DNA from: Odontesthes bonariensis
Lineage: Eukaryota > Chordata > Actinopteri > Atheriniformes > Atherinopsidae
Direction of reading: 5' to 3'
Assembly: GCF_027942865.1 (NCBI RefSeq)
Contig: NC_134524.1
Coordinates: forward strand, 24,657,536-24,721,535
Length of the DNA: 64,000 nt
The notes below the pieces were generated by a model. That model did no database searches. It was given only the letters and a program-made list of their open reading frames with translations, and had not been told where the DNA came from. Below are positions 22,658 to 34,500 of the stretch, one piece after another. The number at the start of each line of letters is the position of its first letter. Positions within the stretch are counted from its first letter, which is position 1. Both the position numbers and the translations under genes were made by a program.

Positions 22658-23219
22658 TTCTCCGAACAAATGTATTTATTTACTGTTCCATACCTTATCA
22701 GTCTCAGCAGATGATTGGGGAATGAAGAACTGTGCCACTGAGGCTTGGTTCTGCATTCTTATGTGTCTGCAGTGTTGCTCTCCTGATGCATGTTGCCTGA
22801 TATCAGACAGCCCACCGTGAGCCACAGAAAACACTCGCCGACACGTTTTACAATTGGCTTTATACTCATCGTCGAGTGTAGTGGACATTATTAAAAATGC
22901 GGGTTTTGTCGTGTGTGTGTGTGTGTGTGTGTGTCTCTAAGCAACTGTGAGTGACAGCACCGCGCGCAGGGAGCCACTCACAGAGGAGCCACTCACAGAG
23001 GAGCCACTCACAGAGGAGCCACTCACAGAGGAGCCACTCACAGAGGAGCGCAGCCGGGGGGGCGGGGCTTTGTGTGGATGCGTGTGGGACAGACAAGTGT
23101 ATTGGACATTTGTGAAAATACGGAACAAATCGCATCCCGTATTGGTTCAATACGGGACGCAACATTTTGTTGCCAAATAAGGGACGATTCCGTATTTCAA
23201 GGGACGGGTGGCAACCCGA
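22207..23219 (-). mobile_element. hAT element with 8-bp target duplication and BED-finger remnant
   Basis: The ends TTGGGTTGCCACC and GGTGGCAACCCGA are inverted repeats with one mismatch, flanked by the 8-bp direct repeat GGTCCAGC (22199-22206 and 23220-23227). A minus-strand frame inside encodes a BED zinc finger. The transposase catalytic region is absent. The interior also carries an (AT)n tract at about 22610-22653, a (TG)n tract at about 22909-22934, and five tandem copies of a 15-bp unit (GAGCCACTCACAGAG) at about 22973-23048. Confidence 0.85.
22676..22888 (-). pseudogene. BED-type zinc finger of a hAT transposase, truncated
   Basis: From ATG at 22888 the frame reads MSTTLDDEYKANCKTCRRVF, then VAHGGLSDIRQHASGEQH. 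The pattern C-x2-C...H...H with flanking aromatic residue is the BED finger found at the N-terminus of many hAT transposases, where it binds DNA. After 70 residues the frame ends beside the AT microsatellite. No RNase-H-like catalytic domain or dimerisation region remains, so it is an inactive fragment. Confidence 0.65.
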
Positions 23220-23236
23220 GGTCCAGCAGAAGCAAG

Positions 23237-24209
23237 TAGGAATGTCGAAATTTAAAAAAAGTCTTGACCGACCACTGAGCCTCATTAGTCGATTAAAGTC
23301 GGTCACCGAAAATTCTATAAGTGCCATTTATGATATCTGTGTCCTGTCGCGCGTCTTTCTCTGCCGCGTGGAACAAGTTACGCCCCAATTTTAGACTGGT
23401 TAGGCTCCCACCACACAATCAATGTTAGTTCGTGCCCTTGGTATTATACATTTTCCCCAATCATTGACCACTAGTTCTAGGCGTACTTGTGGAGGAATAA
23501 GGGTTTTGGGTAGAAAAATAATTGCTGTGCCTGCGCAGACACGCACAGCCACACATTACGCGCAACGGCGCCCTTCCAGTCACTGTACTTTTTAAACACG
23601 AATCAAACGCGGCACCGAACTCGGGCTGTTAAAAGCCCCCGTTACAAAGTCACAAACAGAGAACGGTGCATTTGGCGGTGTTACAGGAAAGTAGGTTAAC
23701 CAATGACTTCGTTAAAAATAAAACTTACCGAATGCCAACAGCCTCTGTGGCGTAGCCTATGCTGCACAAAATCCTTTGCAATAAGTTCCTGTCGTCATGA
23801 CATTTAAGTACAGATGAATATATCACAAGTCGGCTAAGTTAGTCTTGTGTCTTTTGCCATTACAATGTTACAATTATCATTATGTTGTAGTCCACACGCA
23901 GCCACATTGGCTTTATTTAGGTTAATAGTGGCGATTTTTTTTTTTTTTTTAACTGCGCAGACAGGACCCGTCATGTAGGCTACGGCGTACAAGTTGCAAC
24001 CGGTGTAAGAGAGGACCTCTGAGGAGGGCGCTACGTGAGCTCTGCTGCGGTTGTTCTTCCATCGTGGGATGGCTCATGCTCACATAACATTTCTAAAGAT
24101 ATAGTGAGTTTTTGTTTTGTTTCTTTTTAAACCGACGGCAGAAAAATTCTTACCGGACGACGTTGATTCGGTCAACCATCGGTCATACGGTCATCGGTTA
24201 ACATCTCTA
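23237..24209. mobile_element. Second hAT element, non-autonomous
   Basis: Starts TAGGAATGTCG and ends ACATCTCTA; the inverse of the end, TAGAGATGT, matches the start at most positions. It is flanked by the 8-bp direct repeat GAAGCAAG (23229-23236 and 24210-24217). The interior is noncoding and includes a T-run at about 23935-23950. It sits nine bases from the right edge of the preceding hAT. Confidence 0.8.
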
Positions 24210-24217
24210 GAAGCAAG

Positions 24218-25100
24218 CAGCCGGACATCTGACGGTGTGACACATCCGGCTGCAGCTGCATCTTAAAGCTCCAGTTTTCTTTCAGTTTTTTCTTTACACA
24301 ATCTGATGGAGCTTCTGCTACCTTGTATGGTCCCGTCCACAGAGGAGAGGACTAGTTACGTTAGTTGGCTTTATTCAATTGTTTCTCATATTCACACCAG
24401 TGTTCATGCTGTGGTAAAACAGGGTATGGACAGGGCATCTTCTCCCTGTCCAGGCTTCATGTGGGACAACCTGACAGCATTCATGGTGGCATCTGGAGTA
24501 AATCTCGGGTTAAATAACATCATAGGGAGAGCTTCAGCCCAAGTTAACTGTGTGTCTGCATAGATTTTGTTGGGCTCTCACCAAGCTGCTCTCTGCTCAC
24601 TGTTTTTAAATGCGCCAGAAAAACAAACCTTGACTTGTCTTGTGATGACATTTTTTCAGATGGTTTTCCAATTAAAGGAGCAAATCTCCTAAACGCTCTG
24701 CTTGTGTGTTTGATTTTAGCTCTTTAAGAGAGCTGTTAAATCTTATTTCAGCAATAATTTGAATGAATGTCTTGGTTCAAACACTGTGTTCTTCCTGGAT
24801 TTATTTTGGACATTTTATTGTTTCTTATCTCATAACTGCAATTTTTGCATTGTAAAGCTGTTTTCAGTTTATCTAAATCAAATCAAATTTATTTGTTGCA
24901 CATTCCATGTACAAAACAATTCAAAGTGCTTCACATAAAATAAAAGCATAGCTGCCAACGATTTTGGCGAAGCAGATACAATTTCCAGGCCCTAATTACG
25001 GCGCTACGCTTGACTTGAATATCCTACGCATTACCCAACAAAGATGCACAGGCACCCTGAGGCTTTTTACCTTTACCCATTGAAATACAATGTTTTATGT
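24218..25100. other. Intron-1 sequence of copy B with a LINE-type 3' tail
   Basis: No gene is supported. At about 24877-24950 the sequence AATCAAATCAAATTTATTTG through CAAAGTGCTTCACATAAAA is the inverse of a common fish LINE 3' terminus (minus-strand tail). The rest is unassigned. An open frame at 24306-24563 has no recognisable domain. Confidence 0.4.
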
Positions 25101-25117
25101 GTGTGTATATATATATA

Positions 25118-25164
<47 letters not shown>

Positions 25165-25166
<2 letters not shown>

Positions 25167-25966
25167 CGTATTTTCCGCGCCATAAGGCGCACTTAAAAGC
25201 TTATAATTTTCTCAAAAAACAAAAGTGCGCCTTATAACCCGGAGCGCTTTATATATGGATTTATTCTTGTTAGCTTACGGACCCCGAAGCGATTTTGTGT
25301 GATACACGGCGCTCTGTCAAATTGTTTTAGTAAGACTTTGGTAAACTAAGCCGCACCGCAGCATTACGGCTACAGTAGTCATGAGCGTAGCGGAGTAAAA
25401 TATATTGTGATTCACCATAATAATAACAAAATTGAACAGTGGGTTATTGAACAGAGAGCAGCGGGTAGAAGCGTCTCTACGGTCTATATTCGACTGAAGG
25501 CAACAGCGTTAGCACGGGACATGAATATAAGTGTAAACAGGGCGTTCAAAGTTAAACTGCGAGCTGCGTGGGAGCAGTGGATGACAGAAGGCGAACACAC
25601 ATTCACCAAGGGAGGGAGACAGCGCCGGGCGACTTTCGCTATATCTGCCAATGGATCGTGGATGCCTGGGCTAAGGTATCAGTCTCAACTGTGGTCCGAG
25701 CTTTCACGAAGGACGGTGTTCAGTCGATTTGTGCTACTTGTTGAGAATTGCTACTTTGTGGGTTTGCGCATGCGCCGAGCCAATTTTATAAGTTTCGTGT
25801 TTGAATCATCACTGAACTGCCAGGTAACAGCAACGGCACTGTTTTGTTTCGCTTTATGCGCCTTATAGCCCGGTGCGCTTTATAAATGAAAAAAGATCGA
25901 AAATAGACCATGCATTGACAGTGCGCTTTATAATCCAGTGCGCTCTATAATCTAGGAAAATACGGT
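25165..25966 (+). mobile_element. pogo/Tigger-like element, internally deleted, in AT microsatellite
   Basis: The ends ACCGTATTTTCC (25165) and GGAAAATACGGT (to 25966) are perfect 12-bp inverted repeats; sub-terminal GCGCCTTATA-type motifs recur on both sides. The interior keeps pieces of a pogo-group transposase: IEQWVIEQRAAGRSVSTV and GEHTFTKGGRQRR in one frame, then ICQWIVDAWAKVSVSTVVRA in another near 25655. The DDE core is missing. It is flanked by long (TA)n tracts at about 25105-25160 and 25968-26040, consistent with a TA target preference. Confidence 0.7.
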
Positions 25967-25999
25967 ATATATATATACATGTATGTATGTGTATATATA

Positions 26000-26038
<39 letters not shown>

Positions 26039-26147
26039 ATATACATATGTGTGTGCAGAAAGGTTATCAAGAGAAGAAGAAAAGTGGGTGTGGTTTAACA
26101 CTTTGCACGCCACAGCTGGATCTTATCGTATGTGCTGACAGTTGCAG

Positions 26148-26524
26148 AGTCCATCACTCGGACCAGAATGGAGCAGAACCAGAAGCAGAACCAGGAGCTG
26201 AACCTTGAGCAGGAGCAGAACCAGGAGCTGAACCAGGAGCAGAACCTTGGGCAGAACCAGGAGCTGAACCTTGAGCAGAACCAGAAGCTGAACCTTGAGC
26301 AGAACCAGGAGCAGAACCAGGAGCTGAAGGAGGAGCAGAACCTTGAGCAGAACCAGGAGCTGAACCTTGAGCTGAACTTTGAGCTGAAGGAGGAGCAGAA
26401 CCAGGAGCAGAACCAGGAGCAGAACCAGGAGCTGAAGCAGGAGCAGAAGCAGGAGCAGAACCAGGAGCTGAACCCCTCCACCAGGAAACGAGCCCGCTCA
26501 TCCTTTGGGTCCACCGGGCCACAG
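26148..26524 (+). CDS. Zinc-finger copy B, tetrapeptide-repeat exon
   Basis: Acceptor GACAGTTGCAG ends at 26147; donor GTCAGT begins at 26525. Entry is phase 1, matching exon 1 at 21247-21418, and exit is phase 0, matching the finger exon at 51790. The frame reads ESITRTRMEQNQKQ, then about 27 copies of four-residue units such as EQNQ, ELNQ, ELNL and ELKE, ending NPSTRKRARSSFGSTGPQ. The exon is 120 nt longer than its copy A counterpart. The repeat is Glu-rich and predicted to be helical and highly charged. All frames of the repeat are open in both directions, so only the spliced frame is annotated. Confidence 0.75.
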
Positions 26525-27265
26525 GTCAGTGTGGAGGAGGTTTTTATTTTATTTCTTATTTATTTGGTTAGGACTCTGCACATTAATCAACATATCAGCA
26601 AAGCATCCATGTAAATATGCCGGAGTTAGCACAGTTGCTATATTTCATCCGTTGTCCTCAGGCAGGTATCATAAAAACATACAGACAATACACCATGACA
26701 AAAAACTAAAGAACAAACAAACAGAAAATCTTTAGAAAGATTCACATCAAAGTTAAAGGGATAGTTCGCCTCTCCTGACATGAAGCTGTATGACATCCCA
26801 TATCAGCAACATCATTTATGAACATCTTCTTACCCCCTGCTGCGTCCTGTGAGCAGAGTTCCAGCCTCGTTTTGGTGTTGATGAAAGTAGTCCGGCTAGT
26901 TTGCTAAGGTCCCGAAAATAAAGCGTTTTGCTTCTCAAAACAATATGCGTTCAAAAGAGTAATACATTTGCATCACAAAATCCTCCCTCCAGAAAAAGTC
27001 AGAGCTCACATCGCTTGGCCCTATTTTCTCTCTCCCTTCGTATCACTGCCTGCTGTGTAAACCGTGCAGACCGAAGTGCAGCCCGAGCACTCCCCTGCTT
27101 CCGAGCAGCAAACACCGTAACAGCTGCAGCTATCGCTAGGTGGCTGTTAGCATTGATATGAAGGGAGGCAAAAATAGTGGACGTCATTGAGGGATACTCC
27201 ATCATACTTAGCTGCCTTCCCTCTAATTTTTCATGTGTCTGGGCAAACACACCAGCTCCCTGAGC
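26525..27265 (+). other. Start of the expanded second intron of copy B
   Basis: Bases 26525-27085 match the copy A intron (11745-12288). Similarity stops after GACCGAAGTGCAGC. The remaining 180 bases resemble an unassigned interspersed repeat (TTTTTCATGTGTCTGGGC and following) that continues after the LINE at about 30020, so the LINE is inserted in it. Confidence 0.6.
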
Positions 27266-30023
27266 AGTGTTGAATCACTGTGACAAAAGTAAAGAGATCA
27301 TTCTCATAGGTGACTTTAACATAAACTGGGATGATAAAAAGGGAAGAACAAACCTCAAGGGAGCAATGGATAAACATAATTTTGAGCAACTCATTGAGAA
27401 GCCGACCAGAGTAACAAAAAACTCTCAAACGAGAATAGATCTCCTGTTTACCAACAGGCCAGATAGAATAAACAAGACTTTTAACTTCTTAAATGGTATA
27501 TCTGACCACAATATTATCTTCTTTTCTAGAAAGCTCACAAAGCAGAGGCTAGCACGGTTGCACGGGGCACCTGCCTCCAAATGTCATCCCGAGGAGGCAG
27601 GTGCCCCACCTCAATGAAGCATTGTCAAGGATAAACTGGGAGGAAGCATTATCCTCAGAAAAAATAGAAACCAACAATGACTCCTTCACTAATAAACTAA
27701 AAGAGGTTATGTTTTTGTTCACCAGCAAGGGAGGTCGCAGAGCAAAGAAAGAGAAAAATCTACCATGGCTGGACCAGAACTACAGAAATCTACTTAGGGA
27801 CAGAGATGTATTACTTAAACAATACCTGAAAACTGGTCTTACCACAGACAGGTTGAAATTCACCTATGCCCGTAACAAAGTAGTGCATAATATGAGAAAA
27901 GCCAAAGCAAACTTCTTTGTTTCCATCATAGAAAGTACTAAAGGCAATGGGAAAAAAACATGGCAAATTCTAAACAAATTACTAGGCAGGTATAATATAC
28001 AAGAGAGCAAAGCGCTCGAACTAGAAGTAAACAATGATGTGGTTAAGGATCCAGCTGTGGTGGCAAATACTTTTAATGATTATTTTATAGATAGTGAAAC
28101 TGACATCACAAGGCTATTTAGTCCCTCCACCATTCAACCTCGTGAGATCAATGAAAATCATCCTATTTTCCAGCTTGAAAACATAACTGAGATGGAGGTA
28201 AAAAAAGATAATTGCAGCCCTTAACAATTCTAAAGCTAAGGATATTCATGGTATCGACACCAACTTTGTTAAAACTCATATGGATGTCTTAGCAAAGCCT
28301 ATCTCCCTCTTGGTTAACCAATCACTCAATGAAAAAGTGGTTCCAACTTCCTGGAAGACGGCCTCAGTATTACCCATTTTCAAAGCTGGGTCCAAAACAC
28401 AGGTAGCCAATTATCGGCCCATTAGCCTCCTACCGATTGTCTCTAAGGTTGCAGAGAAGTGGGTAGCAACTCAGCTAATCAATCATCTTGATAAAGGATT
28501 TACCCCACTCCGCAGAATGCAGTTTGGCTTCCGGGCCAATCACTCCACTGAGACGGCGAACTGTTTTTTCATTGAAAATGTAAAACTGTTATTGGATAAG
28601 AACCCCTGTGTAGGAGCTGTGTTCTTGGATCTCAGGAAAGCGTTTGATACTGTCAACCATCAGGTACTCTTAAACAAACTCACTCATTTTAACCTTTCTG
28701 CTGATGCTGTTTCATGGTTTCAGTCATATATGTCAGGTAGAACGCAGTGTGTTAGGATTGACGATGCTAAGTCTTGCTATCGAGATAGTCTTGTTGGAGT
28801 TCCACAGGGCTCAATTCTGGGGCCTTTGTTATTTTCCATGTACATTAATTTCCCAGATGTCTGCCCGGAAATTAATGTCTTGATGTATGCTGATGATGCT
28901 GTGATTTACACTCAGGGAAAGGATGCTATGTCAACAGCAGATAAGCTAACCAATACATTAACCAGGGTGCAAAGCTGGCTACGCAATTCTTGTTTAATGT
29001 TGAATGAGAAAAAAACTGTGCACATGCTGTTCTCCAAAAAAGGAACAAGTCATAATATACCACCAATGTCTCACAGCAAAATGTCTAAATGCAAAGCCCA
29101 TAACAAACACACAAGTCATACCACTGACCCACCAATGTCTCCAAATGAACATGCTGTCTTTTTGGACGGAGTGGAATTGGAGACAGTAACTGAATTCAAG
29201 TATCTTGGGGTGATACTGGACTCCAATCTTAGTTTTAAGAAACACACCAAGAAGGTTACCAGCACTTTAAAATTCAATATACAAAATTTTAAACAAATCA
29301 GACCTTTTATTACAAATGCAGCTGCAAATGCCTACCTGGACTGTATGATTTTATCCCATATTGAATACTGTTTTACATCCTGGATGTTTGGGGGTATCAC
29401 CACTCTTAAACCAATTAAACAATTATACAAGAAAACCTAGCCATAAAGGTCTACGATCGGAAACCCCAGTCTTCCCATCACTGCCCAATTCTAAAAAAGC
29501 ACTACTTATTAACCTTTGAGAATCTCAGAACATTCAAAAGCACCTGTCTCATCTATAGATCTCTGAACGGGCTGGCACCACCGCCCCTGGGTAACTTAAT
29601 TAAACAGAAAAACAGGGTGATAATGACAAGATCAGCCACCAGGGGGGACTGTGAGGTACAGTTTAGGAGAACGGCATTTGCACAGAAGGTCCTATCAGTC
29701 TTTGGTTGCTCTATATGGAACACAGTTCCGTTGGCCATAAGGGAAAATTCAACGTATGTAGCTTTTAAGAAACAACTAAAAACATGGCTTACAGATAACC
29801 AGGACTGTAAACATGAAGGGTAGTTTTAGTTTTAGTTTTATCAAGTGATATGGAATGTTGTACATTTTATTTTCTTGTTTCCTGTTTTTATCTTTGTCTT
29901 GTCTTGATTTTAGTGTGAACAGCAGGACTACAGATGGAAATTAGCCTTGGAGCTAAATCTGGCATATTTACATTTTATGTTTATTAATATGCAGAGTCCT
30001 GTCACAAATAAACAAATAACTAA
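27266..30023 (+). mobile_element. CR1/Rex1-like LINE, 5'-truncated, several frameshifts
   Basis: Starts within the endonuclease: VLNHCDKSKEIILIGDFNIN with GDFN, then IDLLFTNRPDRI and ISDHNII (27267-27530). After a hairpin-associated break the linker continues (27601-28224). The reverse transcriptase (28280-29440) carries RPISLLPIVSKVAEKW, FLDLRKAFDTVNH, GVPQGSILGPLLF and the catalytic LMYADDAVIYT, then FKYLGVILDSNLSF. The C-terminus reads FGCSIWNTVPLAIREN (29617-29820). CTGAGCA occurs immediately before 27266 and near 30023, a plausible target duplication. Catalytic motifs are preserved, but at least three frame breaks make it inactive. The clade name is from motif memory; L2-like alternatives are less likely because true L2 copies here differ clearly. 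Confidence 0.75.
27564..27607. repeat. 15-bp perfect hairpin at a frame break in the LINE
   Basis: Arms 27564-27578 (GGGGCACCTGCCTCC) and 27593-27607 are exact reverse complements with a 14-nt loop. The LINE reading frame shifts exactly here. Confidence 0.85.
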
Positions 30024-30165
30024 CTGAGCACACTGAGGAGCACTGTGAGCAGCATCAGATGTGCACGCTGTGGCCACACACCTGTATCACACCTGTTCAA
30101 CACCTTGGATCATAGCCAGTTACATGGCTTATTAAAAGAATCAAATCACAGCAGCAATTTCCATT
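30024..30165. repeat. Remainder of the repeat interrupted by the LINE
   Basis: Continues the unassigned interspersed repeat seen just before 27266 (GAGCACTGTGAGCAGCATC and following). Noncoding. Confidence 0.35.
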
Positions 30166-31340
30166 AGTTTACTTTTAATAAAAGCGATTTGGCCCACTTA
30201 AAATGAAAAAGACAAAAATCTTGTTGTTCATGAGATGTGTTATCTGTCTCTGTCTCTACGAAGCTGACAACGTCGTCAAGTTTCGGAAGATGTTCTTCTT
30301 TTGGAATTTCATAGTTCTTATTTAACCATTTGGCCCTGAGGTCTGATGGTAGCTTGCCAATGATCTCAACCAATGTGTGGCGACCACTGAGCTCTTCCTC
30401 ACACTTCATGGCAACAAGCGTATCCTCACAGCCTCTCAGTTGGTCTGCGAAGTCTCTGAGTTGCACATTGTCTCTTATCTCCTTAAAGTTAAAAACCTTT
30501 CCTACCCAAGCTTGTGAGATGGAATGAGGATTTCTGAATCTTGTTCTTAGTCGCTCAAGTGCCTCCTTGCTACCCGCACTAGGATTGGGGTTGTATAAGC
30601 AGTGACTTATGGCCTCTCGAGCCTTTCCTTTGGTGTACTGGTGTAGACAAGTTAACCATTGTGGTGAAAAGCCTCATGAACTTCCAATACTGGAGGGGGG
30701 TCTCCATCAAACTTGACCATATCCCTTGGTGGGAGCCTAAGAGAGTCTACTTGGACTTGATACTGCTGCCTTAAACTCTAGCAATTGTGATATTGAATCC
30801 CTAGATATTGGTGAAAGTGACGGTTTAGTCATTGCAGGGATCCTGCCAGCTCTCGGTGTAGAATAGAAATCTGCAGTCAGGGCTTGCTTCTTTTGTTCAT
30901 TGCGTAGCATCTGTGCATCTAGCTCGGCCTTGTAATGCATTCGCAGGAGTTCCAGTTCAAACTCCTCTTTGTTGCGTTGAAGCAGCACTTCAAAGTTTTC
31001 CTGTTCCCTCTTTCGCAGAGCTTGTAGCATCTCTAGCTCTCCTGACACAGAATTTTCATCATTTGTGTCGGCTTGAGGTTCATTGACTAAATCATTTTGG
31101 TTTGTGACGTCTAACTCCTCATCAACATCTGGCTGATCGTCAGCTCCATCTTTCACTTCATGCAGCCAGGCTAGAGCCTCATGACGCACATCATGAACGC
31201 TCATCAAGATAAGCTTCTCATAGGCATCAAACTCTTCTTTATCAATGTCATCAGTGAGTCTATCATGATAACATCTGTGTGTTTCTTGAAGTTGTGTGAG
31301 GGCTAGGTCGAGGCTTTCCAATGCTGCTTTCTTTTTTTTT
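30166..31340 (-). pseudogene. BEL/Pao-type gag fragment
   Basis: Minus-strand frames give LDLALTQLQETHRCYHDRL and LMSVHDVRHEALAWL near the 5' side, a coiled-coil part ELEMLQALRKREQENFEVLL, a short FDGDPP motif near 30705, then NPHSISQAWVGKVFNF, LRDFADQLRGCEDTL and LVEIIGKLPSDLRAKW. This order matches the gag-like region (DUF1759-type) of BEL/Pao LTR retrotransposons. A stop and frameshifts lie between 30470 and 30740. Protease, reverse transcriptase and integrase are missing and no LTR is visible, so this is an isolated fragment. An A-run on this strand (about 31330-31345) marks its right limit. Confidence 0.6.
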
Positions 31341-31548
31341 TTTTTAATGAAATTCAGAAACAAACATTCACATCCGGTACATGTGCATATATCTTGCATC
31401 TCGTCTGTCCTAAATGCCAAAGTGGTATTTTTGTTTTATGTCTAAACGATTAAAAAAAAAAAGAAAGAACCAAACAACAACAAAAACACACAAGAATATG
31501 TACAAAGTGGGGAGTGATCCTTTTTATATGGCATAGTTATTGATTTGT

Positions 31549-34500
31549 AAAAATAAAATCAGGCCTATGGGGCATGACATAGTTGACCCAGTTTTCCCAG
31601 TATGAGGTGAATTTCTCCAGTTTAAAATGAACAAATGCTGTTATTCTCTCCATTTTATAAATGTCCATTGTGATGTCCATTCAGATGTTGACAGTTGGGC
31701 TCTCTTGTGATAGCCATTTCCTGGTAATATTCATTTTGCAAGCCATTAGCAGGATATTTATGAGGTGCTTATCTCTTTTCAGCCATCCCTCAGGTATGTG
31801 TCCGAAAAACATAGTCTTAATGTCGAGGGGTATTTCGCATTTGATGATGTCCTGTAGGGCGTTGTGTATCTTTTTCCAATAGTCCTTCATGACCGGGCAG
31901 TCCCAGAAAATGTGATAATGGTTTGCATTTTGATTTCCACAGTTCCTCCAGCAGACTGAGGAGTTATTGTCATAGTGAGATTTCCGGGAGGGTGTAATAA
32001 AGCACCTAATCAGGCTTTTCCAGCCAAACTCCCTCCACTTCTGTGAGCTGGTACACATCCATTGATACCTCCATATTGTTGTCCATTCTTCTTCAGATAT
32101 AATTATTCATCCTTCCTACTCCCATTTTGTTTTAATATATGAAGTTGAATGTGATTTCAAATTCGACAGACTCTTATATAAACATGAAACAGTTCTATTA
32201 ATAGTTTCTGAATTATAGGCTTTTGTAAACAGTTCAATCAAACGTGCTAATCTTTGTTACATTTTTCATCTTCGTATCAACGTAGTGCCGCAGCTGCAGA
32301 TATCCATAGAAGTCTTGTTTTTCTAATAAATGTGTCCATTTAAGCGTTTCAAAACTGAGCATTTTTCCATCTTTCATTACCCTGCATAAGGCTGTTATAC
32401 CCTTAGCTGTCCAATCTTTGAATCTAGAGTCCAATTAATTAGGTGTAAACTCTGAGTCATAGGCGCACCATTTAAGAACTGTAATATCACTCTCGAGTTT
32501 ATGTTCCTTTATGATAGTTTTCCATGTCTTAAGGGTCCATTTCACCCATGGGTTATCAATGTTATTTATGTGGGTTTGTAGGTTATTATCAGCTAAGATT
32601 GCTTGTATGGGAGTAAAGGGTATTAATTCCTCAATGTTTTTCCATTGAGCAGTATATGACGGGTTGCACCAGCATATCACTGCTCTCATCTGCGCTGCAA
32701 AATAATAATTTCTAAAATAGGGTAAGCCCCATCCTCCATCTTGTTTAGCCAGCTGTAAAGTTTTGAGGCGAACCCTTGGTCTTTTACCTTGCCATATAGA
32801 CCTGGATAGCATTTTGTCCCACTCGTTAAATTGGTTTTGGTTAATCTCTATTGATAGGGTCTGAAATAGATATAAAAATCTTGGTAATATATTCATTTTA
32901 ATAGAGTCAATTCTCGAACTAAGGCTGAAGAAAGGAATTAAGTTCCATCTTTCTATGTCATCCTTTATTATTATTTTATGTATGGGTAGATAATTGTGTT
33001 CTGATAATTTTGTAAGATCTTTTGGTAGGTTGATGCCTAAGTACTTAAGAGACTCTGTTTGCCATGCCAAGGGGTAACTACTTTTGATTTCTCCTGGTGG
33101 GCTATAATTATATGAGAGTAACTGAGTTTTACTTATATTGACTTTATATCCTGAAAATTGACCGTACTGTTCAAATGATTGCATCAATTTAGGCAGAGAG
33201 TATGTTGGGTGCCCAAGATAGACCAAAATGTCGTCTGCATAACAGGCCAATTTATATTCCGTCCCTTTAATAGTGATTCCTTTGATGTCTTCATTTTGTC
33301 TAATATACTGAGCTAGTGGCTCCAAATATAATGCAAAGAGTAGTGGTGACTAGTGATGGCAAAATGAGGCTTTGTGAACCAATGAGGCTTTCCAACCCAA
33401 AGGTTCGCCAAAAGGTTCATTACCCGAAGCCTCATTGAAACGGTCTCTCTAGTGACACCTGCTGTGCAAAAGGAATATATGACAGACTAAATTCACCCAG
33501 AGTTAGAGCATCCTGCAATATAAAATAAACAATTGTTGTCACTGTGTCTCAATGAAAATAAATGTGTGAAAACTGCATATATGGAAATATTATTGAGTGC
33601 TATGGTGTTGATAACTCAAATGAAATATATCAATGATGTACACTGACTACAGTGCTTATGGAACTGGGAGTATGAAAGTGCTTATGGGACCGGGAGTCAG
33701 GAATAAACTGTAACAGAGCAGTATGGGCAACAAGACAAATATAAGTTATTGGTTTTTATTTTAAAAAATGTGTGTCAATAACGTTGCGGTTTAATATGCC
33801 CAGAAGAAAAAAGAGCGACAACAACTACCGATAACTATGTTCTTCTCTCGAAAAAACACACACTGCACCGCGGGCTTTAGAAGAAAAAAAACGCTGAGTC
33901 AGGATGCAGCGGCTCAGTCAGAAGAGCAGTGAAATACACGCGAGTCACTATTTGTCCTACTGTAGCCTACTTTGTATTTTTTTTTCATAATCATTTTTCA
34001 TTTCCTCCCGTTCTAATCCAATGACTCGGGTCGCGGTGCTGATCTCCGCAATTTGAAGCCTTCAGTTCGTATTGATGATTCAAATTATTATTTTACAGTA
34101 GGCCTACAGTAGTTATTTGTAAAAAAAAATAAAGGTTACTACTTCACGGATTTCGCCTATCACGGGTTCTTTTTGGAACGTAAACCCCGCGAAAAACGAG
34201 GGTTCATATCCTATATAACTATTCTAACACTATTCTAACCTAATTACGATATATTCTAATGCAGTATAATAATAATAATAGATGATATGACTGATATAAT
34301 AACTGAACTTAACCACTAACTCTGATACAACCAACGCACACTCTACCTCTCACCAATACCAAACGCCAACTCAAAACCCTCGAAGTGCCGCGAGGTTCAA
34401 ACCCTTTTTATGCGATAGTGACGCTCAAAATGAATCAGTGACGTGTACACTGAATCCGAGGCCTCGTTTGTCATCAGTCACGTGATTTTTATGGAAACGA

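Noticed and set aside
22971..23049. Five direct repeats suggesting a CRISPR-like array
   Set aside because: The 15-bp units are contiguous without spacers, in a vertebrate hAT element; it is a simple tandem repeat.
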